From Chitinophaga sp. (GTDB taxonomy: Bacteria > Bacteroidota > Bacteroidia > Chitinophagales > Chitinophagaceae), in NCBI RefSeq assembly GCF_017745275.1, contig NZ_JAGHZS010000006.1, positions 434,001 through 498,000 of the forward strand: a stretch of DNA of 64,000 nt. The letters are read 5' to 3'. The notes below the pieces were generated by a model that was given only the letters and a program-made list of their open reading frames with translations, did not search any database and was not told the DNA's origin. Positions 28,301 to 36,276 of the stretch are shown in pieces (position 1 is the first letter of the stretch; each line of letters starts with the position of its first letter). The position numbers and the translations under genes are program-made.

Positions 28301-29518
28301 GCTGCGCAATTTACCATGACCCTGATCATGATATACCGGGCGGTTAAAATGATATTGTAACCCGGTTTTATCACTTACATAATATTCCCCTGTTTCCGAG
28401 CGATGCAGTTCATATTTTTCTTTTGGATTGTAAAAGCTGTTTCCCCGCTCCAGTAATGGGAATACTATTGGCCGGCCGGCAGCATCATTCATTACCACCA
28501 GCTCATCTTCTTCGCTTACCAGCAGGGAGATATCGTAACTATGATAAATATTTTTTCCGAGTGGGCCATTGTAGTGGCTGTCGCTGTAGTAATTGGCTTC
28601 CCAGGTAAAAGGAATAGGACCTGGTAAACTAAAGCCTTCCAGGTAGCTGGTCATATGACCACTGGCTGCATCTACCGGTTCCCCTAAATACTTGCAGATA
28701 GATGGCTGTACTGCGGCCCTGAATTTGTCGAATTTAGGAAAACGGGATTCTATTTTTGCCAGTACTTTAGTCAATAGTTTCCCCAACATCTTTAATGAAA
28801 GCTTCAGTCCATGTACCAGCCCTAAAAAGAACAGGGCATTCATCAGGTCTGATAGTTTCAGCTGTTGTTCTTCTTTGGGACCACCTATCAGTACCGGTTT
28901 GCCAAGCGGTAATACCACCATTACTGCAGTGAGGAAGTTGAGATAGAAGCCGCCAATAGGATTGTTCATCAGGATTTTCCCGATATCCTGGCAGGAGTAA
29001 GCCCGGCATAGCCAGGTGCTCTGGTACATGCCCTGGCTGAGCACTGTTTTGCTGCCATGCGATAATTGCCCCTCATGTGGGTGGAAGAACTTTGGCAACA
29101 GGAACAAGGGATGTGGTATCACGGAATGCAGCAAATTAAGTTTGCTGACCACTTTACCGAGGCCTTTGAACTTTCCCATGAAAGGCGGTACCGACGGCAT
29201 TCCCCAGAGTGCTCCCTGTGCCACGCCTTTATGCATGCCGTTGAAATATACGGTTCCTCCCATGGGTACATTCCGCGCAATTTCAAATCCCTTTTCGGGA
29301 GTATACACGGGAATGGCAGGCAGGGTGATATGGATGTAATCCATCGGGTCAAAGATCAGCGCCACAAAAGGTGTAATAGGACAAGGCGTAAATGGCCATG
29401 GCACTTTCAACATGTGAAAATCCAGTCCGAGTACAATATCAAAATGTTTTGCCACCGGCTTGGGGTCAATCGACGGTGGGGGCGTTAACGGGGTATTCTT
29501 TACTCTTATGTATGCCAT
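25361..29518 (-). CDS. PAAR-like/Rhs polymorphic toxin with BECR-ribonuclease-like C-terminal domain
   Basis: This 1385-residue protein has four visible parts. The N-terminal part (to about 230) is Pro/Gly-rich with PAAR-like blocks ('MGGTVYFNGMHKGVAQGALWGMP'), which suggests loading on a type VI-like or contractile spike. A DUF6531-like start follows ('CKYLGEPVDAASGHMTSY'). Many YD/Rhs repeats fill about 350-1170, and the Rhs core ends at 1273 ('RYYDSEEGRYISQDPIGLNGG', 'NEWVDILGL'). The variable tip (1274-1385) carries 'DHIWKEHAFHRAPAGKSKF' and ends 'VRSAYPL', which resembles small BECR-fold RNase toxins. The tip and the next gene are AT-rich compared with the core. The nuclease identity is inference; the Rhs toxin call is firm. 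Confidence 0.93.
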   Translation of the reverse strand: MAYIRVKNTPLTPPPSIDPKPVAKHFDIVLGLDFHMLKVPWPFTPCPITPFVALIFDPMDYIHITLPAIPVYTPEKGFEIARNVPMGGTVYFNGMHKGVAQGALWGMPSVPPFMGKFKGLGKVVSKLNLLHSVIPHPLFLLPKFFHPHEGQLSHGSKTVLSQGMYQSTWLCRAYSCQDIGKILMNNPIGGFYLNFLTAVMVVLPLGKPVLIGGPKEEQQLKLSDLMNALFFLGLVHGLKLSLKMLGKLLTKVLAKIESRFPKFDKFRAAVQPSICKYLGEPVDAASGHMTSYLEGFSLPGPIPFTWEANYYSDSHYNGPLGKNIYHSYDISLLVSEEDELVVMNDAAGRPIVFPLLERGNSFYNPKEKYELHRSETGEYYVSDKTGLQYHFNRPVYHDQGHGKLRSITNRNGFAIRFYYSPDGLLEKITDSSRRDIHFRYNEDRLITAVQVPHPELGDRGILVEMVRYTYDNKNNLKEMYNAEGYYNAFQWEGRHIISRRFNDGTTFTFHYDRHGRCTAALGPEGLYSYTFEYLEGFTVATNSLAHKKTYYHTGGIVSKIVNGYGATQLFTYDEADNQVAETNELGVATTYAFDEKGNMTSMQLPGLGTTEITYNQWQQPVTITLPNGGVWQYEYDDNGNLVQRTNPLGATTKFEYTDGLQSRIINPLGAVTHLQYNNQLLLSDATLPNNGRVKYHYDLLGRLTTITDPAGAVFQREYNLLGNPVQTKDSSGNIVQLQYDSMGNTIAVKDRHQSVAFRYNFFGDVVERRQGNTAIQLGYNKEGQLVHIINEHREIYSFELDEEGNVVTEKGFDGLTRQYIRNAGGQVMRAILPDGSQQAYEYTSAGQVATVYYEKDGSAETFGYNAMGQLISAQNSHASVQLQRDPLGLVTQETSNGIVLNSEYNQLGQRAALKSSMGAALSMQYNNTMSWLEQMEANGWQAQLKYNNQGQVTERSMTGRVTQQNQYDLSGRLVDQVTTQGNKRLQRRYSWDGDRLSGIHDSATGAKQFRHDTYGNLAEVIYGDGSVEYRTPNAVGNLFDTPEQKDRTYDRGGRLLKSKKATYKYDQLGNLVRKTELSGRVWEYEWNAAGMLSGVLRPDGEKVNFKYDALGRRIEKRYKHTITRWVWDGNKPLHEWKEFDARESSADDLITWVFNEDNFTPTAKIKGDKKYSIVADHLGTPIQGYDETGVLIWQREIDSFGNVRMLQGDAGFCGYLYQGQVADVETGLCYNRFRYYDSEEGRYISQDPIGLNGGSRLYGYVHDPNEWVDILGLVKNHCKAKWGTHDYANGGEMKAIDHIWKEHAFHRAPAGKSKFRENINTKEKVRAMVDEAVKPENLLSTAADGTKTFVHTFDHTIGTDRFGNATKQMIVHTDPNGWVRSAYPL

Positions 29519-29530
29519 CAGGAAATTGCT

Positions 29531-29866
29531 TTAAGGTAATCTGAGTACAACATCCTCCTCAGGATTAGCAGGGTTGTAATACACGGCAACCGTGTCTCCG
29601 GGCGTTAAGTTGGCACCCAGTTCTATATTGGATGCAAAATGTTCTTTGCCGTCTTTTGTTTTGAATGCAATATGGTAACGGGTAGGTTTGGCGCCGTACC
29701 GGCTGGTTCTTCCAGCCAGCTTATCTGTAATGGTGGCCGTTACCGGCTGATAGTCCTTGTATTTCTTTTTGTCGGGTTGCCGGCCGCTAATGCTGCAGGC
29801 AGTATAAGCTACTGAAATAAGCACAGCAACTACAATGAGATAATCAATTGTTTTGGATTTTTGCAT
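29531..29866 (-). CDS. Small DUF3592-like membrane-anchored protein upstream of the Rhs toxin
   Basis: This 111-residue protein has an N-terminal hydrophobic segment ('YLIVVAVLISVAYTACS'). A compact beta domain follows with 'PVTATITDKLAG', 'RYHIAFKTKDGKEH' and the ending 'PGDTVAVYYNPANPEED', the usual DUF3592 pattern. The Cys in 'YTACS' could make it a lipoprotein, though the lipobox is poor. It lies 12 bases upstream of the Rhs start, so the two are very likely co-transcribed. A role in toxin handling or delivery is possible but not shown by the sequence. Confidence 0.8.
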   Translation of the reverse strand: MQKSKTIDYLIVVAVLISVAYTACSISGRQPDKKKYKDYQPVTATITDKLAGRTSRYGAKPTRYHIAFKTKDGKEHFASNIELGANLTPGDTVAVYYNPANPEEDVVLRLP

Positions 29867-30017
29867 GGTTAAAATACTTTATGGCTTTCGGTGCGACGCC
29901 GATAGTCTGGGCCGGACAAGCCAATTCTAATTAGTGGTGATAGAAAATGCTTAGCCTCAAGGCAAACATGCTGAACTGAAATACGGGGTTACCATTATAC
30001 TAAATATGGCATCTGTT

Positions 30018-30055
30018 AACTGGGTCATAAAGAAGCGGGTTTAAATCAATACAAC
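30018..30055. repeat. Dispersed intergenic repeat, copy 1
   Basis: 'aactggg' followed by 'cataaagaagcgggt', a mismatch, 'taaat', then a partly matching tail. The same series is found at 47341-47388 with an 8-base insertion. The 15-base core CATAAAGAAGCGGGT is identical in both. Confidence 0.55.
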
Positions 30056-30337
30056 TGGTGAACGGTTTTTCAAACGGGTATAAAACTACGTTAAATAACA
30101 GAAACTACCCGCGCAACAGGTAGACTTTTTTTTAGACCGTTAGTAGCCCAAACTGCCGGATAGCCGTTTTGCGTTAAAGGAAATGCACAAGGAAACTTTT
30201 GATAAGGTTTATCCCTGTTATATTTAAGCAACCGGGCAAATATAGGTGAGGTACTGGAAGATTAATGAGGGCTGGCAGCAGAGAAATGATTTTTAAAAAA
30301 TGGATATTTTACGTATTTCCGGAAACTATACAAGAAC

Positions 30338-30367
30338 CCGGGAATGCTTCACTAGAAGCATTCCCGG
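30338..30367 (-). terminator. Terminator-like hairpin after the GH74 gene
   Basis: Perfect 13-bp stem CCGGGAATGCTTC / GAAGCATTCCCGG with loop ACTA (plus strand), 7 bases beyond the GH74 stop. The T-run on the minus strand is poor (GTTCTTG), so termination may be incomplete. Confidence 0.7.
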
Positions 30368-30374
30368 AGATTTA

Positions 30375-33300
30375 TCAGTTAATGATGAGTTTCTTAGTGG
30401 AACTAAATTTTTTCGATTCTATCGTCACAATGTAGAATCCTGCATGAAGCCGTGAATCGATTTCTATCTTTTTATTGCCGTGAGTTTTCTTTTCGTAAAG
30501 CTTTCTGCCATGGTTATCATAAATTCTTATGAATGCATTTTCCGGAATTTCCGGGAGAAGAATCGTAAACTTTCCTGTGCTGGATGGATTCGGGTACAGG
30601 CTAACTTCGTCTTCATTCGTGCTGACATCCGATGATAGTTTGGCGGTTAAAGTACCATTTGTTTCCATGGTGAAGGGAGAGAGGTAGTTACCGGCGATTA
30701 CCTGTTGTGAAATGCCGGGGCCTTGCCAGGATACTGCTACATTATCTCCGCCACTGCCTTCTTTATGCAGCACTTCAATATAATATTTCTGCCCGGCGCT
30801 CAGGTTAATGGAAGCGGATTGCTGTGTGCCGTACTTATTCCATTCCCTGGAGTTGGTCCATCCATCTGCATAGGCTATCCTTGATTTATTAGCCGGGTTA
30901 TCGGTGGTGCTGAGGTATAATTCTGCGTTATCGTCTCCCGCTACCCAGAAGGTGTAGCTGCCGCTTGCAGGAGGATGGATATATCCGCGGATCCTGGTGC
31001 CATAGTTATCCGCCCAGTTAGTGGGGCCTTCCAGGCTGGTGAGCTGATCTCTGCCTGTAGGGTTGTTGGGATAATTGCCATTGGAATTCAGGCTGCTGAT
31101 AGTAGTTCCGTTGATCCCGGTCCAGGATTCCCGCTGTATAGAGCCGGTCAGGGCAATATTAAAGGTTTGTGTACTCTGGCATCCTCCGCTATTGGTGTAG
31201 GTGGCCACGTAGTTGCCAGCCTGGTTGGCCTGGATATTTGAAAGATATATTTCCCGGGAAGAAGCACTAAAATTATTGGGCCCGCTCCAGCTCCATGATC
31301 CTCCCTGCGTAGGCTGAGGACCTAACTGAACGGTGCCGCCTGCAGCTAAAGAAGCATTGGCTGTTTGTTGCCAGGTTCCGCCATTGACCTGTACGTATGG
31401 GGTAATGGCAGTAGGTGTACAGGAGGAAGAGGGATCTCCATAAACGATGCCTCTGCCTGCTGTACTCATATATACTCTTCCGAAGATATTCATATCCCCC
31501 TGTACGAATTGCCCGTTACCCGGACCGCCAAATTCATGCGTATCATCATTTACACGAACCCATGAAGCTCCCTGGTCTGTAGAGCGATAAACGCCCCTGG
31601 CATTATTGAAGGTAGCCCAAATATAAATCGCAGGATAATTTGCCCCGGGAGCAGCCACCCCAAAACCAACAGCTCCGCAATTACTGACGCCGCTTATGGT
31701 GGAAAATGATTGCCCTGAATTAGTTGAACGTGCCAGTCCTCCATTGTTCAAAGCTATCCAAACATGACCTTCCCTTCCGGGTGCCAGGCGAATGACTTTT
31801 GAGCCGCCGCTTGCAACTGAACCAGCCTGGGAAAACGAAGCTCCTCCGTTGGTACTTACCATTACGGCTCCATTTCCGGGATTATAGGCATAGAATTTAT
31901 CGGAATTGACCGGATCGCCAACCGCCCGTGCCTCATTAAAACTTAAACCACTTACCGCAGACCAGGAGGCTCCATTATTGGTTGACCGGTAGGTAGTGGA
32001 AGATTCTTTGGGAGAATGCAGTACAGTATTACCATTAGCTGATAATGCCACCTGTCCGTGAGAGCCATTCATGCTATTTTGAGTCCAGGTTACTCCCATA
32101 TCATTGGAATAATACATGTTGTTTCCTACCCTGACAATTTTGTTTGTATTTTGAGCAGCTACTGCCAATCCGCTGGTGGTGCCCATTTGCGGATTATGAA
32201 TAGGAGCATATTGGCTAACATTGGTAGTGTGTCTGAACCCATCATAGTCGCCAATAACAGAAATTACGGGACCATTGGGAATACTTTCCAGTCCAAGTGG
32301 TACCGTTTCTTCCAGCCCTCTTACTGCAAACCGCCAGGTGCCGCTGGAACTGATATTATCATTTCTAAAAACACCATTACCTGAAGTAACCCAAACCTTT
32401 TCGGTATTGAAAGGGTCGAATTCTATGGACCCTGCCCAATGGATGGCATGACCGCTAACCCAGGTGATACCATCCGGATCCATGGTAAATCCCCTGTCTA
32501 CCACATCCACCCAGCTTGAACCACCGTTTGTACTCAGGAACATCCTGTCGCCCCAGGCGCCATTCTGGTTCATGTAGGTGTTGATGGTACTGGCCACAAT
32601 CCTGTTGGGGTTATTGGGATCAACACTGATGCCTCCGAATGCCTTGTTGAAACCGGAAGGTGTAATGTTTGTCCATGATCCGGTGGAAATGCTGTACCGC
32701 CAGATCTGTCCGTTATCCATAGGTTCCGGTTGCGACCAATGCCCGGTTGGGCCTGCGCCATTGGCATAAGTGAGATACAGGTTGCCATTACTTGCTAAAG
32801 CAGCCCGATGTGGCATATAAGTGGTGGTAGCACCGGAAATAGCAGAAAAAGATTGTCCGCCATTATCACTTCTGTACAGGTTGGTACTCCCGCTGCGTGA
32901 AACGCCAACAATGATCCTTTGGGTAACTCCTCCTGAAACACTGCTCCCGTCTAAAACTACAAAGCTTATCCCGTTTTCATTAGGAGTTGTGGTTACATCC
33001 AGAGAGCTCAGCCTGCTCCATGTAGCGCCAGCGTCGGTACTTCTGAATAATCCATTCCAACGGGTGCCACAGTATAGAATATTGCTGTTGTGAGGGTCTA
33101 CTACCAGCTTTTCGCCGGTTTGCCGTCCCATTCCATTGCCATGGGCCTTGAATTGTGAAGTAACATTTGTAACGGCAAAGGTATTACCGTAATCGTTAGA
33201 CCGGAGTATCGCTGTTTTTCCTCCATTGAAATAAGAGATACCTACCAGCATATAGACCCTGCCAGGCAATTGGGGATCTATGGCCAAAGACTCAACGCCG

Positions 33301-33662
33301 AGGAACCCGACTTCATCGTCCGATACCCAATCTAACAACGGAACCCAACTTGAAGTGGGTGCATTCCAGCGGTAAGCACCTCCCACGTCTGTCCGGGCAT
33401 AAACCAGGTTTTGCTCGGTTTTACTCGGGATGATAGCGGAAACAAATCCGCCACCACCAATAGCTACATTCTTCCATGTGTAGCTGGCTGTGGATTGGGC
33501 CTTCAGTTCATAGCCGTGGAACATAATAACAAGGGGAAGTAAACAGAGGAGGGCAAGTGGCAGTTGCCTGAACTTCGAAAATGTTCTGATGGATTTAAAA
33601 AGTCCGGAATCCGGGAGAAGCATAATCGTTTGTTTAAATAGAGTCTGTGATGTTGTTTTCAT
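30375..33662 (-). CDS. Secreted GH74 xyloglucanase-like enzyme with PA14 and T9SS sorting domains
   Basis: This 1095-residue secreted enzyme has a long signal region (to about 56; a start at Met14 is also possible). A twin seven-bladed propeller of GH74 type follows (about 60-755), with the catalytic Asp92 in 'ARTDVGGAYRW', 'RSTDAGATW' Asp-box-like repeats and the family block 'VIGDYDGFRHT'. Next come an Ig-like linker and a PA14 domain (about 845-985, 'WVAGDDNAELYLSTTDNP'), which is often carbohydrate-binding. The C-terminus is a type A T9SS sorting domain ('SLYPNPSSTGKFTI', 'GFYIVTIESKKFS'). It probably cuts xyloglucan outside the cell or at the surface. It is not in an operon with SusCD genes, which is unusual for plant-glucan breakdown in this phylum. 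Confidence 0.92.
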   Translation of the reverse strand: MKTTSQTLFKQTIMLLPDSGLFKSIRTFSKFRQLPLALLCLLPLVIMFHGYELKAQSTASYTWKNVAIGGGGFVSAIIPSKTEQNLVYARTDVGGAYRWNAPTSSWVPLLDWVSDDEVGFLGVESLAIDPQLPGRVYMLVGISYFNGGKTAILRSNDYGNTFAVTNVTSQFKAHGNGMGRQTGEKLVVDPHNSNILYCGTRWNGLFRSTDAGATWSRLSSLDVTTTPNENGISFVVLDGSSVSGGVTQRIIVGVSRSGSTNLYRSDNGGQSFSAISGATTTYMPHRAALASNGNLYLTYANGAGPTGHWSQPEPMDNGQIWRYSISTGSWTNITPSGFNKAFGGISVDPNNPNRIVASTINTYMNQNGAWGDRMFLSTNGGSSWVDVVDRGFTMDPDGITWVSGHAIHWAGSIEFDPFNTEKVWVTSGNGVFRNDNISSSGTWRFAVRGLEETVPLGLESIPNGPVISVIGDYDGFRHTTNVSQYAPIHNPQMGTTSGLAVAAQNTNKIVRVGNNMYYSNDMGVTWTQNSMNGSHGQVALSANGNTVLHSPKESSTTYRSTNNGASWSAVSGLSFNEARAVGDPVNSDKFYAYNPGNGAVMVSTNGGASFSQAGSVASGGSKVIRLAPGREGHVWIALNNGGLARSTNSGQSFSTISGVSNCGAVGFGVAAPGANYPAIYIWATFNNARGVYRSTDQGASWVRVNDDTHEFGGPGNGQFVQGDMNIFGRVYMSTAGRGIVYGDPSSSCTPTAITPYVQVNGGTWQQTANASLAAGGTVQLGPQPTQGGSWSWSGPNNFSASSREIYLSNIQANQAGNYVATYTNSGGCQSTQTFNIALTGSIQRESWTGINGTTISSLNSNGNYPNNPTGRDQLTSLEGPTNWADNYGTRIRGYIHPPASGSYTFWVAGDDNAELYLSTTDNPANKSRIAYADGWTNSREWNKYGTQQSASINLSAGQKYYIEVLHKEGSGGDNVAVSWQGPGISQQVIAGNYLSPFTMETNGTLTAKLSSDVSTNEDEVSLYPNPSSTGKFTILLPEIPENAFIRIYDNHGRKLYEKKTHGNKKIEIDSRLHAGFYIVTIESKKFSSTKKLIIN

Positions 33663-34339
33663 AAAGGTTAAATGGTTTAATAAATTAAGCCGGGAAAGGC
33701 ACCATTGAAAAGATAGTAGTGCTCTTTACCTGTCGCACTTTATCCCGGCTATGAACAAATTAATTGCGTACATAATGACTACAGAAACACCGCATCCCGT
33801 CCGTTTAGAACAGGATTGCAATTTGGAATGGAAAAGAGAAATGGATTTTGTGTGGAGAAAAATTGGTAAAACGATTAGCGCTAACCTTTGTTTGGGTATA
33901 CAACGAAGGTTTTGATAACATGTGAATACACAAGGGTATGCCCTGACGTATCAATGGCAGCAGACATATTTTCATAACGGGAGTCTTTCTCTTAATCGAA
34001 TACTATAAAATTACTGCGGTTATCTTTGGGGGAGGGTATTCAAATGTCACAAATTAGGGGCGGAAATGATACAGAGGCGGATGATATCCTGATAGTCTTA
34101 TTCCGGACTGTAACAACATTGTTTCTGACTGTCATACCTGTAGGGAGGTGCCATCCAACCATCTTTCCGCTAACAAATCCATAATTCCCATCAGATAGTG
34201 CCAGTCACTTTTTTTATGATAACAGATATTTAAGTGTCAAAATGACATATGTTTTGCCTGCTATCTATGAGGTTGAAAAAATATTGGCTATTCTTTTTTT
34301 CTTTTTATAATTTCAGCACAAATTAATTTAATAAGGGAA
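33663..34339. other. Divergent intergenic region of about 680 bases
   Basis: Separates the GH74 gene (minus) from the locus B sigma factor (plus). It holds the promoters for both, though neither is a clear consensus match, and a palindrome at 33875-33884. No open frame or RNA gene could be supported. Confidence 0.5.
33875..33884. promoter_or_regulatory. Palindrome TTAGCGCTAA, LacI-family-operator-like
   Basis: A 10-base perfect palindrome with a central CG, as in many LacI/GalR-family operators. It lies about 210 bases upstream of the GH74 start. No LacI-type gene is in the window. The binding role is an inference. Confidence 0.35.
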
Positions 34340-34930
34340 GTGGATATCATACAAACCACCGATGAGAAGGAGCTGTTACGTAGGTTGCAGGAAGGGAATG
34401 AGTTTGCTTTTAAAGCCCTTTATGACATCTATGCCCCCCGCCTGACTATGAAGTTACTTCAATTGCTGCGGTCGGAAGAATTAGCAGAGGATATTCTCCA
34501 GGATCTGTTTATTAAGATCTGGGAGGTCCGGCATAATATCAATCCGGAACTTAGTTTTGGTGCTTTAGTATTTAAAATGGCGGCCAATCTTTCAAAAAAT
34601 GTATATAGAAGAAGCGTATATGATCAGTTGATGCGCAAGCAGATTAATCCGGATGATAGTCATAACCCCATCGAAGACTCCCTTAATCAATCTGAAGCCA
34701 AAGAGTTACTGTATGCTGCGTTAAACAAACTAACACCGAGACAGCGGGAGGTATATACCATGCATAAGATAGATGGACTCAGCTACCAGGAAATAAGCAG
34801 CCGGTTGAATATTAGTGCCTCTGCTATCAATCATCACATACAAGAAGCTAATAAGCAGCTAAGGAATATATTAAGATCCAACTACATTTATTTGATTGCA
34901 GCACTGGTCCCTGTTTTTTTTGAAAAATAA
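34340..34930 (+). CDS. FecI-like ECF sigma factor (locus B)
   Basis: This 196-residue ECF sigma factor has region 2 with 'FKALYDIYAPRLTMKLLQLL' and 'LAEDILQDLFIKIWEVR', and region 4 with 'LTPRQREVYTMHKIDGLSYQEISSRLNISASAINHHIQEANKQLR'. The GTG at 34340 is the only credible start, because the next in-frame ATG (Met37) would cut into region 2. A C-terminal hydrophobic tail ('YIYLIAALVPVFF') is common in Bacteroidota members. It heads an eight-gene locus and should activate the receptor operon when released by the FecR protein encoded next. Confidence 0.93.
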   Translation: MDIIQTTDEKELLRRLQEGNEFAFKALYDIYAPRLTMKLLQLLRSEELAEDILQDLFIKIWEVRHNINPELSFGALVFKMAANLSKNVYRRSVYDQLMRKQINPDDSHNPIEDSLNQSEAKELLYAALNKLTPRQREVYTMHKIDGLSYQEISSRLNISASAINHHIQEANKQLRNILRSNYIYLIAALVPVFFEK

Positions 34931-35007
34931 TTTTTTTCAGGGGTGCTATTTTTTATTTCTCGTGTGTATTTATCTGTAATCATGCATTAACAGGGCTGTT
35001 TGCTAAG

Positions 35008-36168
35008 ATGGAAAACATTAATATAGAAGAACTTTTCAAAAAATATATTGAAGAAACAATTACCGACGAGGAATTATTTCACCTGTATGATTTTTTCCGG
35101 CGTAAAGAAAATCAGGCAGAACAGGATGCCCTGCTTATATCCCATTTTTCAGGGGAGAACAACATATCATCATTACTGGATACAAGCGCCAGGATAGTTA
35201 AAGATCAGGCGTGGCAGGGTATCCGGGAACAACTGGGAACAACGCATGTGCCAAAATATAAGCAGTTGTCATGGTGGAAGGGGGTAGCCGCCGCCGCAGG
35301 TTTGCTACTGGTATTGTCATCCGGATTTTATTTTTATAAAGAGTTTGCACATAACCGATACACCACCTCGCAGTTGGCCAGCCGTGATATTCCTCCCGGT
35401 ACAAATCGTGCAACCCTTACCGCATCAAATGGAAAGGTATATCAGTTGAATGGTGAGAAGCAGGAAATAGTAATAGACAAAGAAAGTATTCATTACAAAG
35501 ATGGTGATATCCTGCCTGTAAAAGAGTCTATAGAACAGGTCACCTTAACTACGCCACGGGGAGGACAATACCGCGTTACCTTAAGTGATGGGACAAGGGT
35601 ATGGTTGAATGCAGCGTCTTCGCTTTCATATCCAACGGTATTTAATGGAAAAGACCGACGGGTAATCCTGAATGGGGAAGCGTATTTCGAAGTAACACAG
35701 GATGCCTCCCAACCATTTATTGTGCATACCTCCAACCAGGATGTAACAGTGTTGGGCACTGGGTTTAATATCAACTGTTATAAAGACGAGAACAATACAG
35801 TCACCACACTTGTAAACGGCAGCGTAAAATTAGATAGCCGGGGAGGAGCAGGGCCGGTACAATTGCATCCGGGAGAGCAGGCCGTACTGGAGAAAGCAAA
35901 TTTCGATGTAGCAGTTGTTGATGTATCATTGTATACTGCATGGAAAGAAGGGGATTTCCGCTTTAAAGCTACACCATTGACAGAGGTACTGCGCCAGGTA
36001 GCCCGATGGTATGACCTGAAGGTAGACTACACGGGAGTTCCGGAAGATATTAAAGTTCACGCATCTATCAGGAGAGATAAAAAATTGTCAACTGTGCTGC
36101 ACGCACTTGAAAAAATAGGAGATATAAAATTCGAAGTAAAGGAAAGGAATATTAGCGTAGTGCATTAG
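35008..36168 (+). CDS. FecR-family anti-sigma factor (locus B)
   Basis: This 386-residue protein has a cytoplasmic anti-sigma part (about 1-85), a membrane segment 'GVAAAAGLLLVLSSGFYFY' and a periplasmic FecR domain ('VTLTTPRGGQYRVTLSDGTRVWLNAASSL', 'GEAYFEVTQDASQPFIVHT', 'VLGTGFNI'). The C-terminal domain ('FRFKATPLTEVLRQVARWYDL') contacts the STN domain of the receptor. It lies 77 bases after the sigma gene, and the two act as a switch controlled by the SusC protein encoded next. Confidence 0.94.
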   Translation: MENINIEELFKKYIEETITDEELFHLYDFFRRKENQAEQDALLISHFSGENNISSLLDTSARIVKDQAWQGIREQLGTTHVPKYKQLSWWKGVAAAAGLLLVLSSGFYFYKEFAHNRYTTSQLASRDIPPGTNRATLTASNGKVYQLNGEKQEIVIDKESIHYKDGDILPVKESIEQVTLTTPRGGQYRVTLSDGTRVWLNAASSLSYPTVFNGKDRRVILNGEAYFEVTQDASQPFIVHTSNQDVTVLGTGFNINCYKDENNTVTTLVNGSVKLDSRGGAGPVQLHPGEQAVLEKANFDVAVVDVSLYTAWKEGDFRFKATPLTEVLRQVARWYDLKVDYTGVPEDIKVHASIRRDKKLSTVLHALEKIGDIKFEVKERNISVVH

Positions 36169-36203
36169 CAAATTACCAAAATCGTTTATTGGCTTCCATT
36201 TGG

Positions 36204-36229
36204 AGCTGCATGTTGATCGCATGCCAGCT
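36204..36229 (+). promoter_or_regulatory. FecR-receptor junction hairpin (locus B)
   Basis: AGCTG-CATG-ttgatcg-CATG-c-CAGCT: 9 bp with one bulged base and a 7-base loop, followed 6 bases later by GGAA. No T-run. Same position and size as the hairpins at loci A and C. Confidence 0.5.
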
Positions 36230-36276
36230 GGTGGGAATCTTATATTCATAATCAACCAAAAACCAACTATTCATTT

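Larger units (their letters stand above)
29867..30374. other. Intergenic region, no gene seen; holds a dispersed repeat and a terminator
   Basis: About 500 bases between two minus-strand genes. It contains the repeat copy at 30018-30055 and the terminator-like hairpin at 30338-30367. It must also hold the promoter of the Rhs operon, but I found no clear CAAAnnTA-N20-CAA match (the minus-strand form). No open frame of note. Confidence 0.5.
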
